Source: CAYXDO01 sp964463485
Lineage (GTDB): Bacteria > Myxococcota > Kuafuiibacteriia > Kuafuiibacteriales > Kuafuiibacteriaceae
Reading direction: 5' to 3'
NCBI GenBank assembly: GCA_964463485.1
Contig: CAYXDO010000029.1
Location: 17,199-81,198 of the forward strand
Length of the DNA: 64,000 nt
Shown here: positions 7,803 to 15,758 of the stretch, in pieces
Layout of the letters: every line of letters begins with the position of its first letter
Numbering within the stretch: the first letter of the stretch is position 1
Notes under the pieces: generated by a model
Databases searched by the model: none
Told to the model about the DNA's origin: nothing
What the model saw: the letters and a program-made list of their open reading frames with translations, nothing else
Position numbers and translations under genes: made by a program

Positions 7803-8615
7803 TCACCCTGCGAGCAAATGGGCTTCGATCAACCTCGCGCACGCTTCCGGGGCCTGCAAAATGCACAAGTGCTCGACTCCGGGCAGCTCCTCCCGCTTCG
7901 CCCGAGGTACACACCGCTCGATCGTGGCGGCGCACGTCTTGAACGCCGGCATCTCGTTCGATCCGAGCAGAATCAGAAGCCGGGCGTCGATGCCCGCGAT
8001 CTCGACCTCCGATTGCGGCGGCCCGGTGAACATGCTCATCCGCGATCGATCGAGCAGCTCCTCGAAGCCATGTCGCCCAACGATCTCCGCCAGCCGCTCC
8101 CGAAGCCCTTCTCGAGTCTCGACACCCCGCCACGCCGGAGAAGCGAGCCACATCCGGACGAGCTCGGGGATTCGACCGGCCATACGATACAACATGCTCA
8201 TCCGTTGGTAGGCGCGAGCCATCTCCGGATCGCTCGGACCTCCCGCGATCGCTGGCGCTGCGAGGGTCACCGTCCGAAAAGCCTTGGCGTGCCTCATCGC
8301 AACCTCGAGTCCGACGATGGTTCCAAACGAAAGCGCGACCAAGTGCAGAGCACCTTCGCGTGTCGCGACGTCGACGACTCGCGAGGCCAGGTCCCTCAAC
8401 GTAGTCCCGGGTGTCATTCGCGCCGAGCCTCCGTGGCCGGGCAGGTCGAGACCCACGTGACGAAATCGAGGCAGGAAGCTCCAAGCTTCTTCGAAGGAGC
8501 TCGAGTCGAGCGTGTAGCCGTGAAGCCAAAGCACGGTCTCTCCTTCGGCTCGCGTGTCTCGCCCGGCGAGGCCTTCGCCAATCTGTTGGAGCTCCAAAGA
8601 TTTCGTCGCGGTCAT
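7803..8615 (-). CDS. Alpha/beta hydrolase
   Basis: The protein has 270 residues. Typical fold elements are VLWLHGYTLDSSSFEEAW (oxyanion region HG), VGLDLPGHGGSA and the nucleophile elbow HLVALSFGTIVGL with Ser96. His249 in GVEHLCIL is the likely base. The elbow reads A-L-S-F-G rather than the common G-x-S-x-G, and the usual acidic position is GSNE rather than GxxD, so activity may be altered. Its ATG lies 2 bases past the SagB gene's stop, so it is the third gene of a YcaO-SagB-hydrolase operon. It could trim, hydrolyse or cyclise the modified peptide. Catalysis is likely, substrate unknown. Confidence 0.85.
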   Translation of the reverse strand: MTATKSLELQQIGEGLAGRDTRAEGETVLWLHGYTLDSSSFEEAWSFLPRFRHVGLDLPGHGGSARMTPGTTLRDLASRVVDVATREGALHLVALSFGTIVGLEVAMRHAKAFRTVTLAAPAIAGGPSDPEMARAYQRMSMLYRMAGRIPELVRMWLASPAWRGVETREGLRERLAEIVGRHGFEELLDRSRMSMFTGPPQSEVEIAGIDARLLILLGSNEMPAFKTCAATIERCVPRAKREELPGVEHLCILQAPEACARLIEAHLLAG

Positions 8616-8617
8616 CC

Positions 8618-10087
8618 TCAGGAGCGCGCCATGCGCGCAGGCGGCGTCAGCGGAGCCGGCCTCGGGTCGGGTCCGCTGCCGAGCAAAAACTCCCCGATCG
8701 AGGTCTCGGCGTAGTAGTCGGTGCCGGAGATCTTCGTGAACAAGTCGGAATCTCCGCCGCCGAGCGCGCAGCCGGCCAAGCCCATGGACTCGGCCACGAG
8801 ATACATCGTCTGGTAGAGCGCGCCGATGTTCTTCATCATCACCGAATATCCGACGGAGTCGTATTTGTTCTGAATGCGCTGAAAGCGGGCCGCGATCACG
8901 AGGAGCACCTGCGCGGGCTGATCGAGCATCGCCGCCATACGAGCCATCTCGATGACTTTGTAGAGGTCGCCCTCGTTCGCCGCCAACCTCTCGAGCGTGT
9001 GATCCATCGGGTTGTAGTGATACGCGCCGACGCCGAGCCCCTCGCAGCCCATCACGATCGGATACAGCTCAGTCTCGTGGATTCCGCCGCCACCGGGTGA
9101 GGGGCGCCAAGTCACTCCACCCGCTTCGACGACCTTCTTGATACGAGCCGATCGGTAGAGGAACTCGCCGAGCTGATCGAGCGTGATCGGCTTGTCGCCG
9201 TAGGTGCGGACGGTTCGACGGTTCTCGAGCACATCGCTGAAGCTCGGTCCCTGCGAGCGAAGCTCCATGTCCGGCCTTGGGAGCTGAGTGATCTGATCGG
9301 ACATCTTGCTCTTGAGGATCGGTAGACCCGAAAAGCCGCGCGCCGCGTTGCGTTGCGTCGCACCGAAGGGGTTCGAGTGACGGCCGAGCCTACTCGACGT
9401 GTGGAACAACAGATCGGCGAACGCCCACTGTCCCAACGCAGGATCCGTGTCCGCCCGAGTGGTCCCAGCTTCACTCACCGCCTCGATGGCTCCCGCGTTG
9501 GCCAAGGCCTCGAGTGCGAAAGTCGCACTCTCGAGGTCCATCCCCGCGGCCACCGCAACCTCCTCCACCGAGGCGGGCTGCCCGAGCTTGAAGAGGGCAA
9601 GCGCGATCTTCGGCTGCTGAACGTAAACGACCGCGTGCGAGGTCGGTGACGCGACCACGAGGCGACCCGCCTCGTCCCTGCGCTCGTAGGAAAATCGCGA
9701 CAGCACGTACTTCGTCGTGGGATCGATCAGCTTCTCGGCTCGACGAAACGAGAGCGACACAGGCACCAAAGAGAGCGCGAGCCCGTCGTCGAGGAACAGG
9801 TCGTACTGGATGAACGCGTGCTCTTCGATCTTCTTCAAGAAGACGCGCAGCTTGCCGATCGCCGCAAACCCGTCCGAGGCGATCACGCTGGCGGAAAGCT
9901 CGGACACGGATTTGTCTCCGGCGGCCAAGCCCTTGATGGCCTTCATCAGGCCCGGAGTGAGTTGCTTCAAAGTCACCCGCGGGCGCCACGCCGCTCCCTC
10001 CAGGCCGCCAACGAGGGTGATCTCGTCAGAGGCCTCGGCTTCGAAGGTGGTGGTGGAGCTGAGGCGAAGCGCGAGACGTGGGCTCAC
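8618..10087 (-). CDS. SagB-type dehydrogenase, azoline oxidase of the TOMM pathway
   Basis: The protein has 489 residues. The N-terminal ~240 form a helical and winged domain (VSLSFRRAEKLIDPT, PTSHAVVYVQQPKIAL) typical of the long ThcOx/SagB type. The C-terminal nitroreductase domain begins near SFSDVLENRRTVRTYGDKPI, where the Arg-rich stretch binds FMN. It continues with TELYPIVMGCEGLGVGAYHY and IGALYQTMYLVAESMGLAG and ends near TSIGEFLLGSG. Family members oxidise azolines to azoles using FMN. It lies between a YcaO cyclodehydratase (its ATG is 19 bases past that gene's stop) and the hydrolase, a classic TOMM order. It should act on the cysteine-rich cores encoded at 14501-15694. Confidence 0.93.
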   Translation of the reverse strand: MSPRLALRLSSTTTFEAEASDEITLVGGLEGAAWRPRVTLKQLTPGLMKAIKGLAAGDKSVSELSASVIASDGFAAIGKLRVFLKKIEEHAFIQYDLFLDDGLALSLVPVSLSFRRAEKLIDPTTKYVLSRFSYERRDEAGRLVVASPTSHAVVYVQQPKIALALFKLGQPASVEEVAVAAGMDLESATFALEALANAGAIEAVSEAGTTRADTDPALGQWAFADLLFHTSSRLGRHSNPFGATQRNAARGFSGLPILKSKMSDQITQLPRPDMELRSQGPSFSDVLENRRTVRTYGDKPITLDQLGEFLYRSARIKKVVEAGGVTWRPSPGGGGIHETELYPIVMGCEGLGVGAYHYNPMDHTLERLAANEGDLYKVIEMARMAAMLDQPAQVLLVIAARFQRIQNKYDSVGYSVMMKNIGALYQTMYLVAESMGLAGCALGGGDSDLFTKISGTDYYAETSIGEFLLGSGPDPRPAPLTPPARMARS

Positions 10088-10106
10088 GCCGGGCTTCCTA
10101 CACGAG

Positions 10107-12359
10107 TCACACGAAACAAGCGACTGGGTTCATGTCGACTTCGGCCCGCGGCGCCTCGAGCCAACCGAGTTTGACGGGCGTTTCATACAAACGACCTGGG
10201 CCAAGCCGACGCCAAAAATGCCGGAGCCCCGGGATCACGACCTTGACGACAGGCATGCCGATGTCCGGCCGAGTGTGATCCACCACGATCATCTCGAGAC
10301 CCAGCCCCCGAACGATTGCGATGGCTTTGCTGAGGTCCACGGCGATGTCTGGAGCTGCTTGGTTCGCAAAGTCAGTCGCCGAGCGAGGCGCAACTCGTGC
10401 GTCGGGGAGTAAGTACGGCTGCGAGTCGTAGCTCGCGGACCTAAACCAGGCGAGCGCCTCCTTGTCCAAGTAACGATAGCGCGTCGAGCCGTCGGCATTG
10501 AGCAAGGACACTCCCGGCAAGTACTGATTTGCGTTCCCGAGAGCGCGTAGGAGCGCGGTCTCCGGATCGAAATGTGCGGCGAACCCGAGCGTGATATCCG
10601 GGTACTTTGGATTTCGGCGATGGGACACCACCACGAACGCAGCAACGCCGAGGTCGGTGGTCACGTCGAGCACGTGCAGCTCGCGATCGAGCACGTCGCG
10701 ATAATGCCGCTTGGTTTCGTCCCAGACGGTGTTGCCGAACGAATCCGCGTCCACCAGAGGACGTCGCACGCGATTGTGCCACCAAAGAGCCACCGCGTCG
10801 CGCTCCACGAGCTCATAAAATCCTTGCAGTATGGCCTCCTCCAGCGAATTACCGGCCGCGTCGCCGTTGCTGTCGGAGATGCTCTTCAACACTTGTTCTC
10901 GAAACCCATAGAAACAATGGCTCGTCGGAAGATGTACGAAACGGTGGTGGGTCATGGACCACGCCGGCGTCCACGAAATCGGCAGATCGTCAGGTACCGG
11001 ATCGGGAACGACCTGCTGGTTGCTGATCGCCGCGGGGTTGGTGATCGCCCGACGCTCGTACTGAGCTCGACTGTACAGCAGGATGTCGCGCGGGTGGATT
11101 GCGTCCGACCCGAGGTCGAGGAAGCTCGACACGATCGTCTTTTCGACGCCGGTCCAGATCCCCGAGTAGCGCTCGATCGCCTCCGCGAGCGCACCCATCT
11201 TCGCCGCGTCCGCGCTGCGTCCACACCCACCGCTCCGCGCGTAGCGATTGATTTGAACTTGCTCGAAGTCGTCGCTGAACAGCGGGAAATAGTGACCCGC
11301 TGTGTAGTTGTGGACGAGCTCCGAGTTGTGGACGTCCCGCGCTCCGAGGTTGGTGACGATGCCCGAGATAGGGCTGATATGATGTGAGAATCGCGCGAAC
11401 GTCTCCTCGGAGAGCGCCGAGCGATGCCCGCTCATCGCCGCGAACATCTTCGGGCGACTCTGAATCTCGATGGGTTTGGCCTCGAGCGCGTCGATCGATC
11501 CACACACCGAACACTGAGGTCGCTTCACGACCACGTGCTCGGAGTATTCGTGGCTGAGGAGGTCGAGCACGAAGATCTTGCCCCCGATCCCCTTCTCCTT
11601 TGAGCTCAAAGTTTTGACGATCTCGAGCGCCGCCAAGCTGGCACCGGCCGTGTCGAACGGTGTAGCAGCTCCGGACTCGACGGGACGCAAGGCCTGAAAG
11701 ACCGGCTGCCCGTACTTGTCCGCGTACCGCGCGAGATCACGGTTCTTCGACAGACGGTCCTCGAGGCACGCCCAGCAGCCGGTCTCGTCGGGCCAAATCA
11801 CCGGACCCACCCAAAGAGAAGGGCCCGTCGGTTTCACGATCATCCACGGCGCGCGAGCCTGGTGGCGTCGGCGGTTGAGCTCGCGCAACCCGGGCGCGAG
11901 ATAGTCATCCACCGCAGCGACGAGGAAAGGAGCCGCGGCGCTCGTAGACACGCCAAGTGACGACAGAGACCCGGCGAGCAACTCCGACGACACACCCAAC
12001 GCCTCGATCGCAACCGGCCCAATGGGTCCGGCTCGATTCGGATTCCCGAGCTCGTCCCAGAGCTCCGGGAACTCCGACGCTGGGGGCCCGTCCGCAAAAC
12101 ATCCCTGAGCTGCGAATTGACCGAGCACGCTGAAGAACTCACCGAGCGGAATCTTCTTGCCGACCAGAGCCAAGAGCTCCGGGATCGATCGAGCGCCGTC
12201 GAGATACGGCGCGACCTCGACGAAGGACTGCCCCTTGAAGTAGATCAGCTTGTCTTCGGCGAGCAGGAACAAGACGTCTTTGTCCGTTCGCACCGCGAAC
12301 GTCGACTTCAGTCGAGGCTTCTCGGGCAGCTTCGGTCTCATCGGGGTCTGCTGTATCAT
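10107..12359 (-). CDS. TOMM cyclodehydratase: E1-like/leader-binding region fused to YcaO domain (copy 1)
   Basis: The protein has 750 residues from the ATG at 12359; a second ATG at 12341 (MRPKLPEKPRLK) is equally possible, and neither has a clear ribosome site. Residues ~1-300 are the E1-like partner, with zinc-type pairs C195/C198 (GCWACL) and C283/C286 (QCSVCG). Residues ~320-750 are YcaO, with the nucleotide-site motifs EAIER (393-397), EEAILQG (506-512) and ELVERD (515-520). YcaO enzymes use ATP to activate the peptide amide and cyclise Cys/Ser/Thr to azolines. The C-terminus ends NPVACFV, without the PxPxP tail common in azoline-forming members. It is divergent from the ABC ATPase gene with only 6 bases between the start codons. 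A paralogue lies at 20172-22406. Confidence 0.93.
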   Translation of the reverse strand: MIQQTPMRPKLPEKPRLKSTFAVRTDKDVLFLLAEDKLIYFKGQSFVEVAPYLDGARSIPELLALVGKKIPLGEFFSVLGQFAAQGCFADGPPASEFPELWDELGNPNRAGPIGPVAIEALGVSSELLAGSLSSLGVSTSAAAPFLVAAVDDYLAPGLRELNRRRHQARAPWMIVKPTGPSLWVGPVIWPDETGCWACLEDRLSKNRDLARYADKYGQPVFQALRPVESGAATPFDTAGASLAALEIVKTLSSKEKGIGGKIFVLDLLSHEYSEHVVVKRPQCSVCGSIDALEAKPIEIQSRPKMFAAMSGHRSALSEETFARFSHHISPISGIVTNLGARDVHNSELVHNYTAGHYFPLFSDDFEQVQINRYARSGGCGRSADAAKMGALAEAIERYSGIWTGVEKTIVSSFLDLGSDAIHPRDILLYSRAQYERRAITNPAAISNQQVVPDPVPDDLPISWTPAWSMTHHRFVHLPTSHCFYGFREQVLKSISDSNGDAAGNSLEEAILQGFYELVERDAVALWWHNRVRRPLVDADSFGNTVWDETKRHYRDVLDRELHVLDVTTDLGVAAFVVVSHRRNPKYPDITLGFAAHFDPETALLRALGNANQYLPGVSLLNADGSTRYRYLDKEALAWFRSASYDSQPYLLPDARVAPRSATDFANQAAPDIAVDLSKAIAIVRGLGLEMIVVDHTRPDIGMPVVKVVIPGLRHFWRRLGPGRLYETPVKLGWLEAPRAEVDMNPVACFV

Positions 12360-12365
12360 GCCGAG

Positions 12366-13268
12366 GTGCACCCCGTCTTGGACGTCGCGGGCGTCAAGAA
12401 ACGCTTCGGAGACGTCGAGGCGTTGTGCGGCGTCGACCTCCGCCTCGACAAAGGCGAATGGCTCGGCCTCCTGGGGCCCAATGGTGCAGGCAAGAGTACG
12501 TTGATCCGGGCGATCGCTGGCCGAGTCGTCCCTGACGAAGGCACGATCCGCATCTTCGGTGAGCCCAACCAGATCGGAGTACGACGACGCCTGGGCATCG
12601 TGCCTCAAGAGATCGCCCTCTACGGACGACTCACCACCCTCGAGAATCTTCGCGCCTTCGGTGAGCTCTTCGGCCTGTCCGGCAAGGATCTCACGCTGCG
12701 CATCGACCGCGCGCTCGCGTGGTCGGCCCTGACGGACAAGGCCGCGGAACGAGTCTCGAGGCTCTCCGGAGGTATGCAGCGTCGTCTCAACATCGCGTGC
12801 AGCGTGCTCCATGGTCCGGAGCTCCTCCTGCTGGACGAGCCCACGGCCGGCGTCGATCCGCAAAATAGGGAGCGGATCTGGCGGATGCTCGGAGAGCTAC
12901 GCGCTGAGGGGACATCGATCACACTCACCACGCACCAGCTCGACGAGGCCCAACAGACCTGCGAGCGCATCGTCATCATCGATCACGGGCGCGTGATCGC
13001 CGACGGATCGTTCGACGAGCTCGTTCGAAAAACCATCGGCGCCGGCGCGAAGCTCGTCGTCACCCTGGAACGCCCCGTCGATTCTGTGGAGGGCTTAGTC
13101 GCCCAAGGAAACGAGCTCGTGGCCACGGTGAGCGACGTCGCTCGCGAGATCCCACAAATCCTCGCTCGAGTCGAGACTCGGGGCGGAAAGGTCCTCAACC
13201 TCGCCATCGAACAGCCGACGCTTCAGTCGGTGTTCATCCACCTCACCGGTCGGGAGCTCCGCGAATGA
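12366..13268 (+). CDS. ABC transporter ATP-binding protein (ABC-2 type exporter)
   Basis: The product is about 300 residues from a GTG at 12366 (VHPVLDVAGVKKRF); longer in-frame starts would run through the divergent YcaO gene and are rejected. Walker A is GPNGAGKSTLI, Q-loop PQEIALYG, signature LSGGMQRRLNIA, Walker B LLLLDEPTAGVD and switch His TLTTHQLDE. The family powers export of drugs, lipids or peptides. Its stop overlaps the permease start (ATGA), so the two form one exporter. Position between the YcaO gene and the precursors suggests immunity or an extra export route for the mature peptide, separate from the NHLM system. Confidence 0.93.
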   Translation: MHPVLDVAGVKKRFGDVEALCGVDLRLDKGEWLGLLGPNGAGKSTLIRAIAGRVVPDEGTIRIFGEPNQIGVRRRLGIVPQEIALYGRLTTLENLRAFGELFGLSGKDLTLRIDRALAWSALTDKAAERVSRLSGGMQRRLNIACSVLHGPELLLLDEPTAGVDPQNRERIWRMLGELRAEGTSITLTTHQLDEAQQTCERIVIIDHGRVIADGSFDELVRKTIGAGAKLVVTLERPVDSVEGLVAQGNELVATVSDVAREIPQILARVETRGGKVLNLAIEQPTLQSVFIHLTGRELRE

Positions 13269-14410
13269 TCTCCGTCTTGCTTCGAATCAGCGTGCTCTCG
13301 GTCCGGCGCGACCCCCTGGTGCTGGCGCTGACTTTCTTGCTGCCCCTGGCATTCTTCTCGATCTTCGCCTTCATCTTCGGCGGCTCGACGAAGCCCGATC
13401 GACGTGCAAAAGTCGCACTCATCGTCGTCGACGAAGACGATTCGACGCGGAGCCACGCCTTCGTGGACGCGCTGGCCCTCGCAGAGACGCTGTCCGTGCG
13501 GACCGAATCGAAACCTGGGCTACCTGTCGATCGGACGGCGGCCATCGCCTCAGTCGAAAACGGAGAGGTGCCGGTCGCCGTCTTACTTCCCCATGGCTTC
13601 GGGCCCAGCCTTCAACCGGGCCGAACCGCGTCCGTGGCGGTCGATCTGTACTTCGACGCCTCCGCCGAGGTCGCCCGCCAGATGGTCTCGGGCTGGATCC
13701 AGAGCGCCGCGCAACGCGTCACCACTGGCCAGAGCGAAGGGTTGGTGAAGATCGAGGCGACGAACGTCAGGGGCGATCGAAAGAATAAGGTCGCGTACTA
13801 TGCGGCCGGCATAGCGGTCATGTTCCTGCTGTTCTCCGTGTCCGGAGCGGCCGGCGCGCTACTCTCCGAACAAGAAGGGGGGACGCTCGAACGAATCTTG
13901 ACGAGCGGCGTCTCCATGCGAGCTCTGCTCGCCTCCTATTTTCTGTTCTCCGCGGGGCTAGGCGCGCTTCAGGTCTCCATCATGTTTCTGGCCGGCGCGC
14001 TCGTGTTCGAGCTGCCCCTGTTCACCCTCAATCATCTGATCGGATTCGTCGTCATGACGGTGACGACCGCGAGCGCGGCGACGGCGTTCGGGCTGATGCT
14101 GGCGACACTCTGCAGATCGCGGGCACAGCTCGCGGGGATCTCGACACTCGCGATCCTGGTGATGTCGGCGGCCGGCGGATCCATGGTGCCGCGCTTCATC
14201 ATGCCGCCCGTCATGGAGACTGTGAGTCACTTCACATTCAACGGATGGGCCATCGACGGCTATCTGCAAGTCTTTTGGTATGACGATCCGAGCCACGGCG
14301 TGGCCCGCGCGCTTTCTGCGTTGGGGCCGAGTGTGGCAGTCCTTTGGTCGATGACTGCGACGTTCGCCCTCGTCGCCTTGCGGTTCGCGCGGCGGTGGAA
14401 TGCTCAGTGA
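13265..14410 (+). CDS. ABC-2 type transporter permease
   Basis: The protein has 381 residues. One N-terminal membrane helix (PLVLALTFLLPLAFFSIFAF) is followed by a large soluble domain of ~150 residues (VALIVVDEDDSTRSHAFVDA onward). About five C-terminal helices follow, including AAGIAVMFLLFSVSGAAGAL and the EQEGGTLERILTSGVS coupling region. This is the ABC2_membrane_3 architecture. It overlaps the ATPase gene by 4 bases and precedes the first precursor gene by 90 bases. It probably forms a homodimer with the ATPase dimer. Substrate unknown; self-protection against the RiPP product is the natural guess. Confidence 0.9.
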   Translation: MISVLLRISVLSVRRDPLVLALTFLLPLAFFSIFAFIFGGSTKPDRRAKVALIVVDEDDSTRSHAFVDALALAETLSVRTESKPGLPVDRTAAIASVENGEVPVAVLLPHGFGPSLQPGRTASVAVDLYFDASAEVARQMVSGWIQSAAQRVTTGQSEGLVKIEATNVRGDRKNKVAYYAAGIAVMFLLFSVSGAAGALLSEQEGGTLERILTSGVSMRALLASYFLFSAGLGALQVSIMFLAGALVFELPLFTLNHLIGFVVMTVTTASAATAFGLMLATLCRSRAQLAGISTLAILVMSAAGGSMVPRFIMPPVMETVSHFTFNGWAIDGYLQVFWYDDPSHGVARALSALGPSVAVLWSMTATFALVALRFARRWNAQ

Positions 14411-14428
14411 AAGACATCGAGCCCCGCA

Positions 14429-14457
14429 TTGACATCAGCTTGGGTCTCGTGTGAAGC
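14429..14457 (+). promoter_or_regulatory. Possible promoter ahead of the precursor genes
   Basis: A perfect TTGACA lies at 14429-14434, and a 17-base spacer leads to TGAAGC at 14452-14457, a poor -10. It falls in the only 90-base gap between the ABC permease and the first precursor, where an extra promoter for a highly expressed substrate would make sense. Only the -35 match is good. Confidence 0.25.
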
Positions 14458-14500
14458 AGGGGGACCGCGCGCGACCTTGCGCAATTCAAGTGGAGGGAAC

Positions 14501-14881
14501 ATGTCTACTGCGCCCGTCTCGGAAGAAAAATTTCTGCAAATCTACGGCACCGTACTCGTTCGAACTTGGGACGACGCTGCGCTCAAGCAGCGCTTCCTGT
14601 CCCGTCCCGCTGAGGTCTTGAAGGAGTTCGGACTCGACGCTGGGACCGCAAAGGTCGACGTCATCGAACCGTGGGCGAATCCGGACCCCGCAGTGTGCAC
14701 TCCACAAAGCCAAGTGAAGGCGTGGAACGACGGGCTCAAGACCGGCACGATTCAATTCGTCTATCCGAAAGAGATGCCGGAAGGGCCCGAAAACATGGAG
14801 CTGACCGCCGAGCAAATGGCTGCTGTCGCCGGTGGCGATGGGTGCTGCTGCTGCTGCTCGCCGTGTTGTAGCTGCTGCTGA
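14501..14881 (+). CDS. NHLP-type RiPP precursor 1 with poly-Cys core
   Basis: The protein has 126 residues from the ATG at 14501, with GGAGGG 4 bases upstream. Residues 1-112 are a nitrile-hydratase-alpha-like leader (EEKFLQIYGTVLVRTWDD, LKEFGLDAGTAKVDVIEP, PDPAVCTPQSQVKAWNDGLK, FVYPKEMPEGPENME). It ends at the double-Gly cleavage site TAEQMAAVAGG (G111-G112). The predicted core is the last 14 residues, DGCCCCCSPCCSCC, with nine Cys, two Ser and one Pro. The leader keeps one Cys (C66) where nitrile hydratase has its metal-binding cysteines. It is the first of three tandem near-copies. YcaO enzymes should cyclise core cysteines, SagB oxidise them, and the C39 transporter cleave after GG. Confidence 0.95.
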   Translation: MSTAPVSEEKFLQIYGTVLVRTWDDAALKQRFLSRPAEVLKEFGLDAGTAKVDVIEPWANPDPAVCTPQSQVKAWNDGLKTGTIQFVYPKEMPEGPENMELTAEQMAAVAGGDGCCCCCSPCCSCC

Positions 14882-14897
14882 AACTGAGAGGTATTTG

Positions 14898-15281
14898 ATG
14901 GCCACTGCTGCCCCTGTCTCCGAAGAGAAATTTCTCCAAATCTACGGCACCGTCCTCGTGCGGACCTGGGACGACGCTGCGCTCAAGCAGCGATTCCTCT
15001 CGAGTCCGGCCGACGTGCTCAAAGAGTTCGGGCTCGATGCCGGCACCGCCAAGGTCAAGGTGATCGAGCCGCAAGAGCATCCCGACCCCGCGATGTGCAC
15101 CCCGCAGAGCGCCGTGAAGTTGTGGAACGACGGACTCCAGTCCGGCAACATCACGTTCGTCTATCCGAAAGAGATGCCGGAAGGCCCCGAGAACATGGAG
15201 CTGACCGCGGAGCAAATGGCGGCCGTCGCCGGTGGCGATAGCTGCTGCTGCTGCTGCTCCCCGTGTTGCAGCTGCTGCTGA
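14898..15281 (+). CDS. NHLP-type RiPP precursor 2 with poly-Cys core
   Basis: The protein has 127 residues from the ATG at 14898; a GAGAGG site lies upstream and the gap from precursor 1 is 16 bases. The leader is almost identical to precursor 1 (TVLVRTWDDAALKQRFLSSP, CTPQSAVKLWNDGLQSGN, KEMPEGPENMELTAEQMA) and ends VAGG at 110-113. The predicted core is DSCCCCCSPCCSCC, with nine Cys and three Ser. It differs from precursor 1 by a single core residue (Ser for Gly at core position 2), which adds one more possible heterocycle site. The conserved leader Cys is kept. The tandem arrangement and near-identical DNA show recent duplication. Expected to be processed by the same enzymes and exporter. 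Confidence 0.95.
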   Translation: MATAAPVSEEKFLQIYGTVLVRTWDDAALKQRFLSSPADVLKEFGLDAGTAKVKVIEPQEHPDPAMCTPQSAVKLWNDGLQSGNITFVYPKEMPEGPENMELTAEQMAAVAGGDSCCCCCSPCCSCC

Positions 15282-15310
15282 TTCAAGATCACGAGCGAGG
15301 TTTTTAATAG

Positions 15311-15694
15311 ATGTCGACTGCAGCCCCCGTCTCCGAAGAGAAGTTTCTCCAAATCTACGGCACCGTCTTGGTTCGCACGTGGGACGACACCGCGCTGAAG
15401 CAGCGCTTCCTGGCCAACCCCGTCGAGGTTCTCAAAGAGTTTGGGCTCGACGCCGGCACGGCCACGATCAAAGTGATCGAGCCACGCGAAAATCCAGATC
15501 CCGCACTGTGCACGCCGCAGAGCGCCGTGAAGCTTTGGAACGACGGACTCCAGTCCGGTACCATCACCTTCGTGTATCCCAAAGAGATGCCTGAAGGCGC
15601 CGAGGGCGTCGAGCTCAGCGCAGAGCAAATGGCCGCGGTTGCAGGCGGTGACGCCTGTTGCTGCTGCTCCCCCTGCTGTAGCTGCTGCTGCTGA
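15311..15694 (+). CDS. NHLP-type RiPP precursor 3 with shifted poly-Cys core
   Basis: The protein has 127 residues from the ATG at 15311, with a weak GAGG upstream; the gap from precursor 2 is 29 bases. The leader is the most divergent of the three (FLANPVEVLKEFGLDAGTAT, IKVIEPRENPDPALC, MPEGAEGVELSAEQMAAVAG) but keeps the NHLP fold pattern and the GG site at 112-113. The predicted core is DACCCCSPCCSCCC. It again has nine Cys in 14 residues, but one Cys has moved from the first block to the end, so the C-block pattern changes from 5-2-2 to 4-2-3. The divergence combined with a constant cysteine count argues for selection on core composition. It is followed 64 bases later by the radical SAM gene. 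Confidence 0.95.
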   Translation: MSTAAPVSEEKFLQIYGTVLVRTWDDTALKQRFLANPVEVLKEFGLDAGTATIKVIEPRENPDPALCTPQSAVKLWNDGLQSGTITFVYPKEMPEGAEGVELSAEQMAAVAGGDACCCCSPCCSCCC

Positions 15695-15758
15695 TTCATC
15701 TCTTTCCTCCCCTCCGGGTCGTGCACATGCACGCCCCCACTCACCCATTGGAGTGGCC

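Noticed and set aside
12360..12863. Longer start for YcaO copy 1 extending into the ABC ATPase gene
   Set aside because: The extra ~170 residues are antisense to a clear ABC ATPase and match nothing in the paralogue, which starts at MLKRPKLK.
14501..15694. Poly-Cys proteins as metallothioneins
   Set aside because: The NHLP leader, GG site, C39 exporter and YcaO/SagB neighbours fit RiPP precursors much better.
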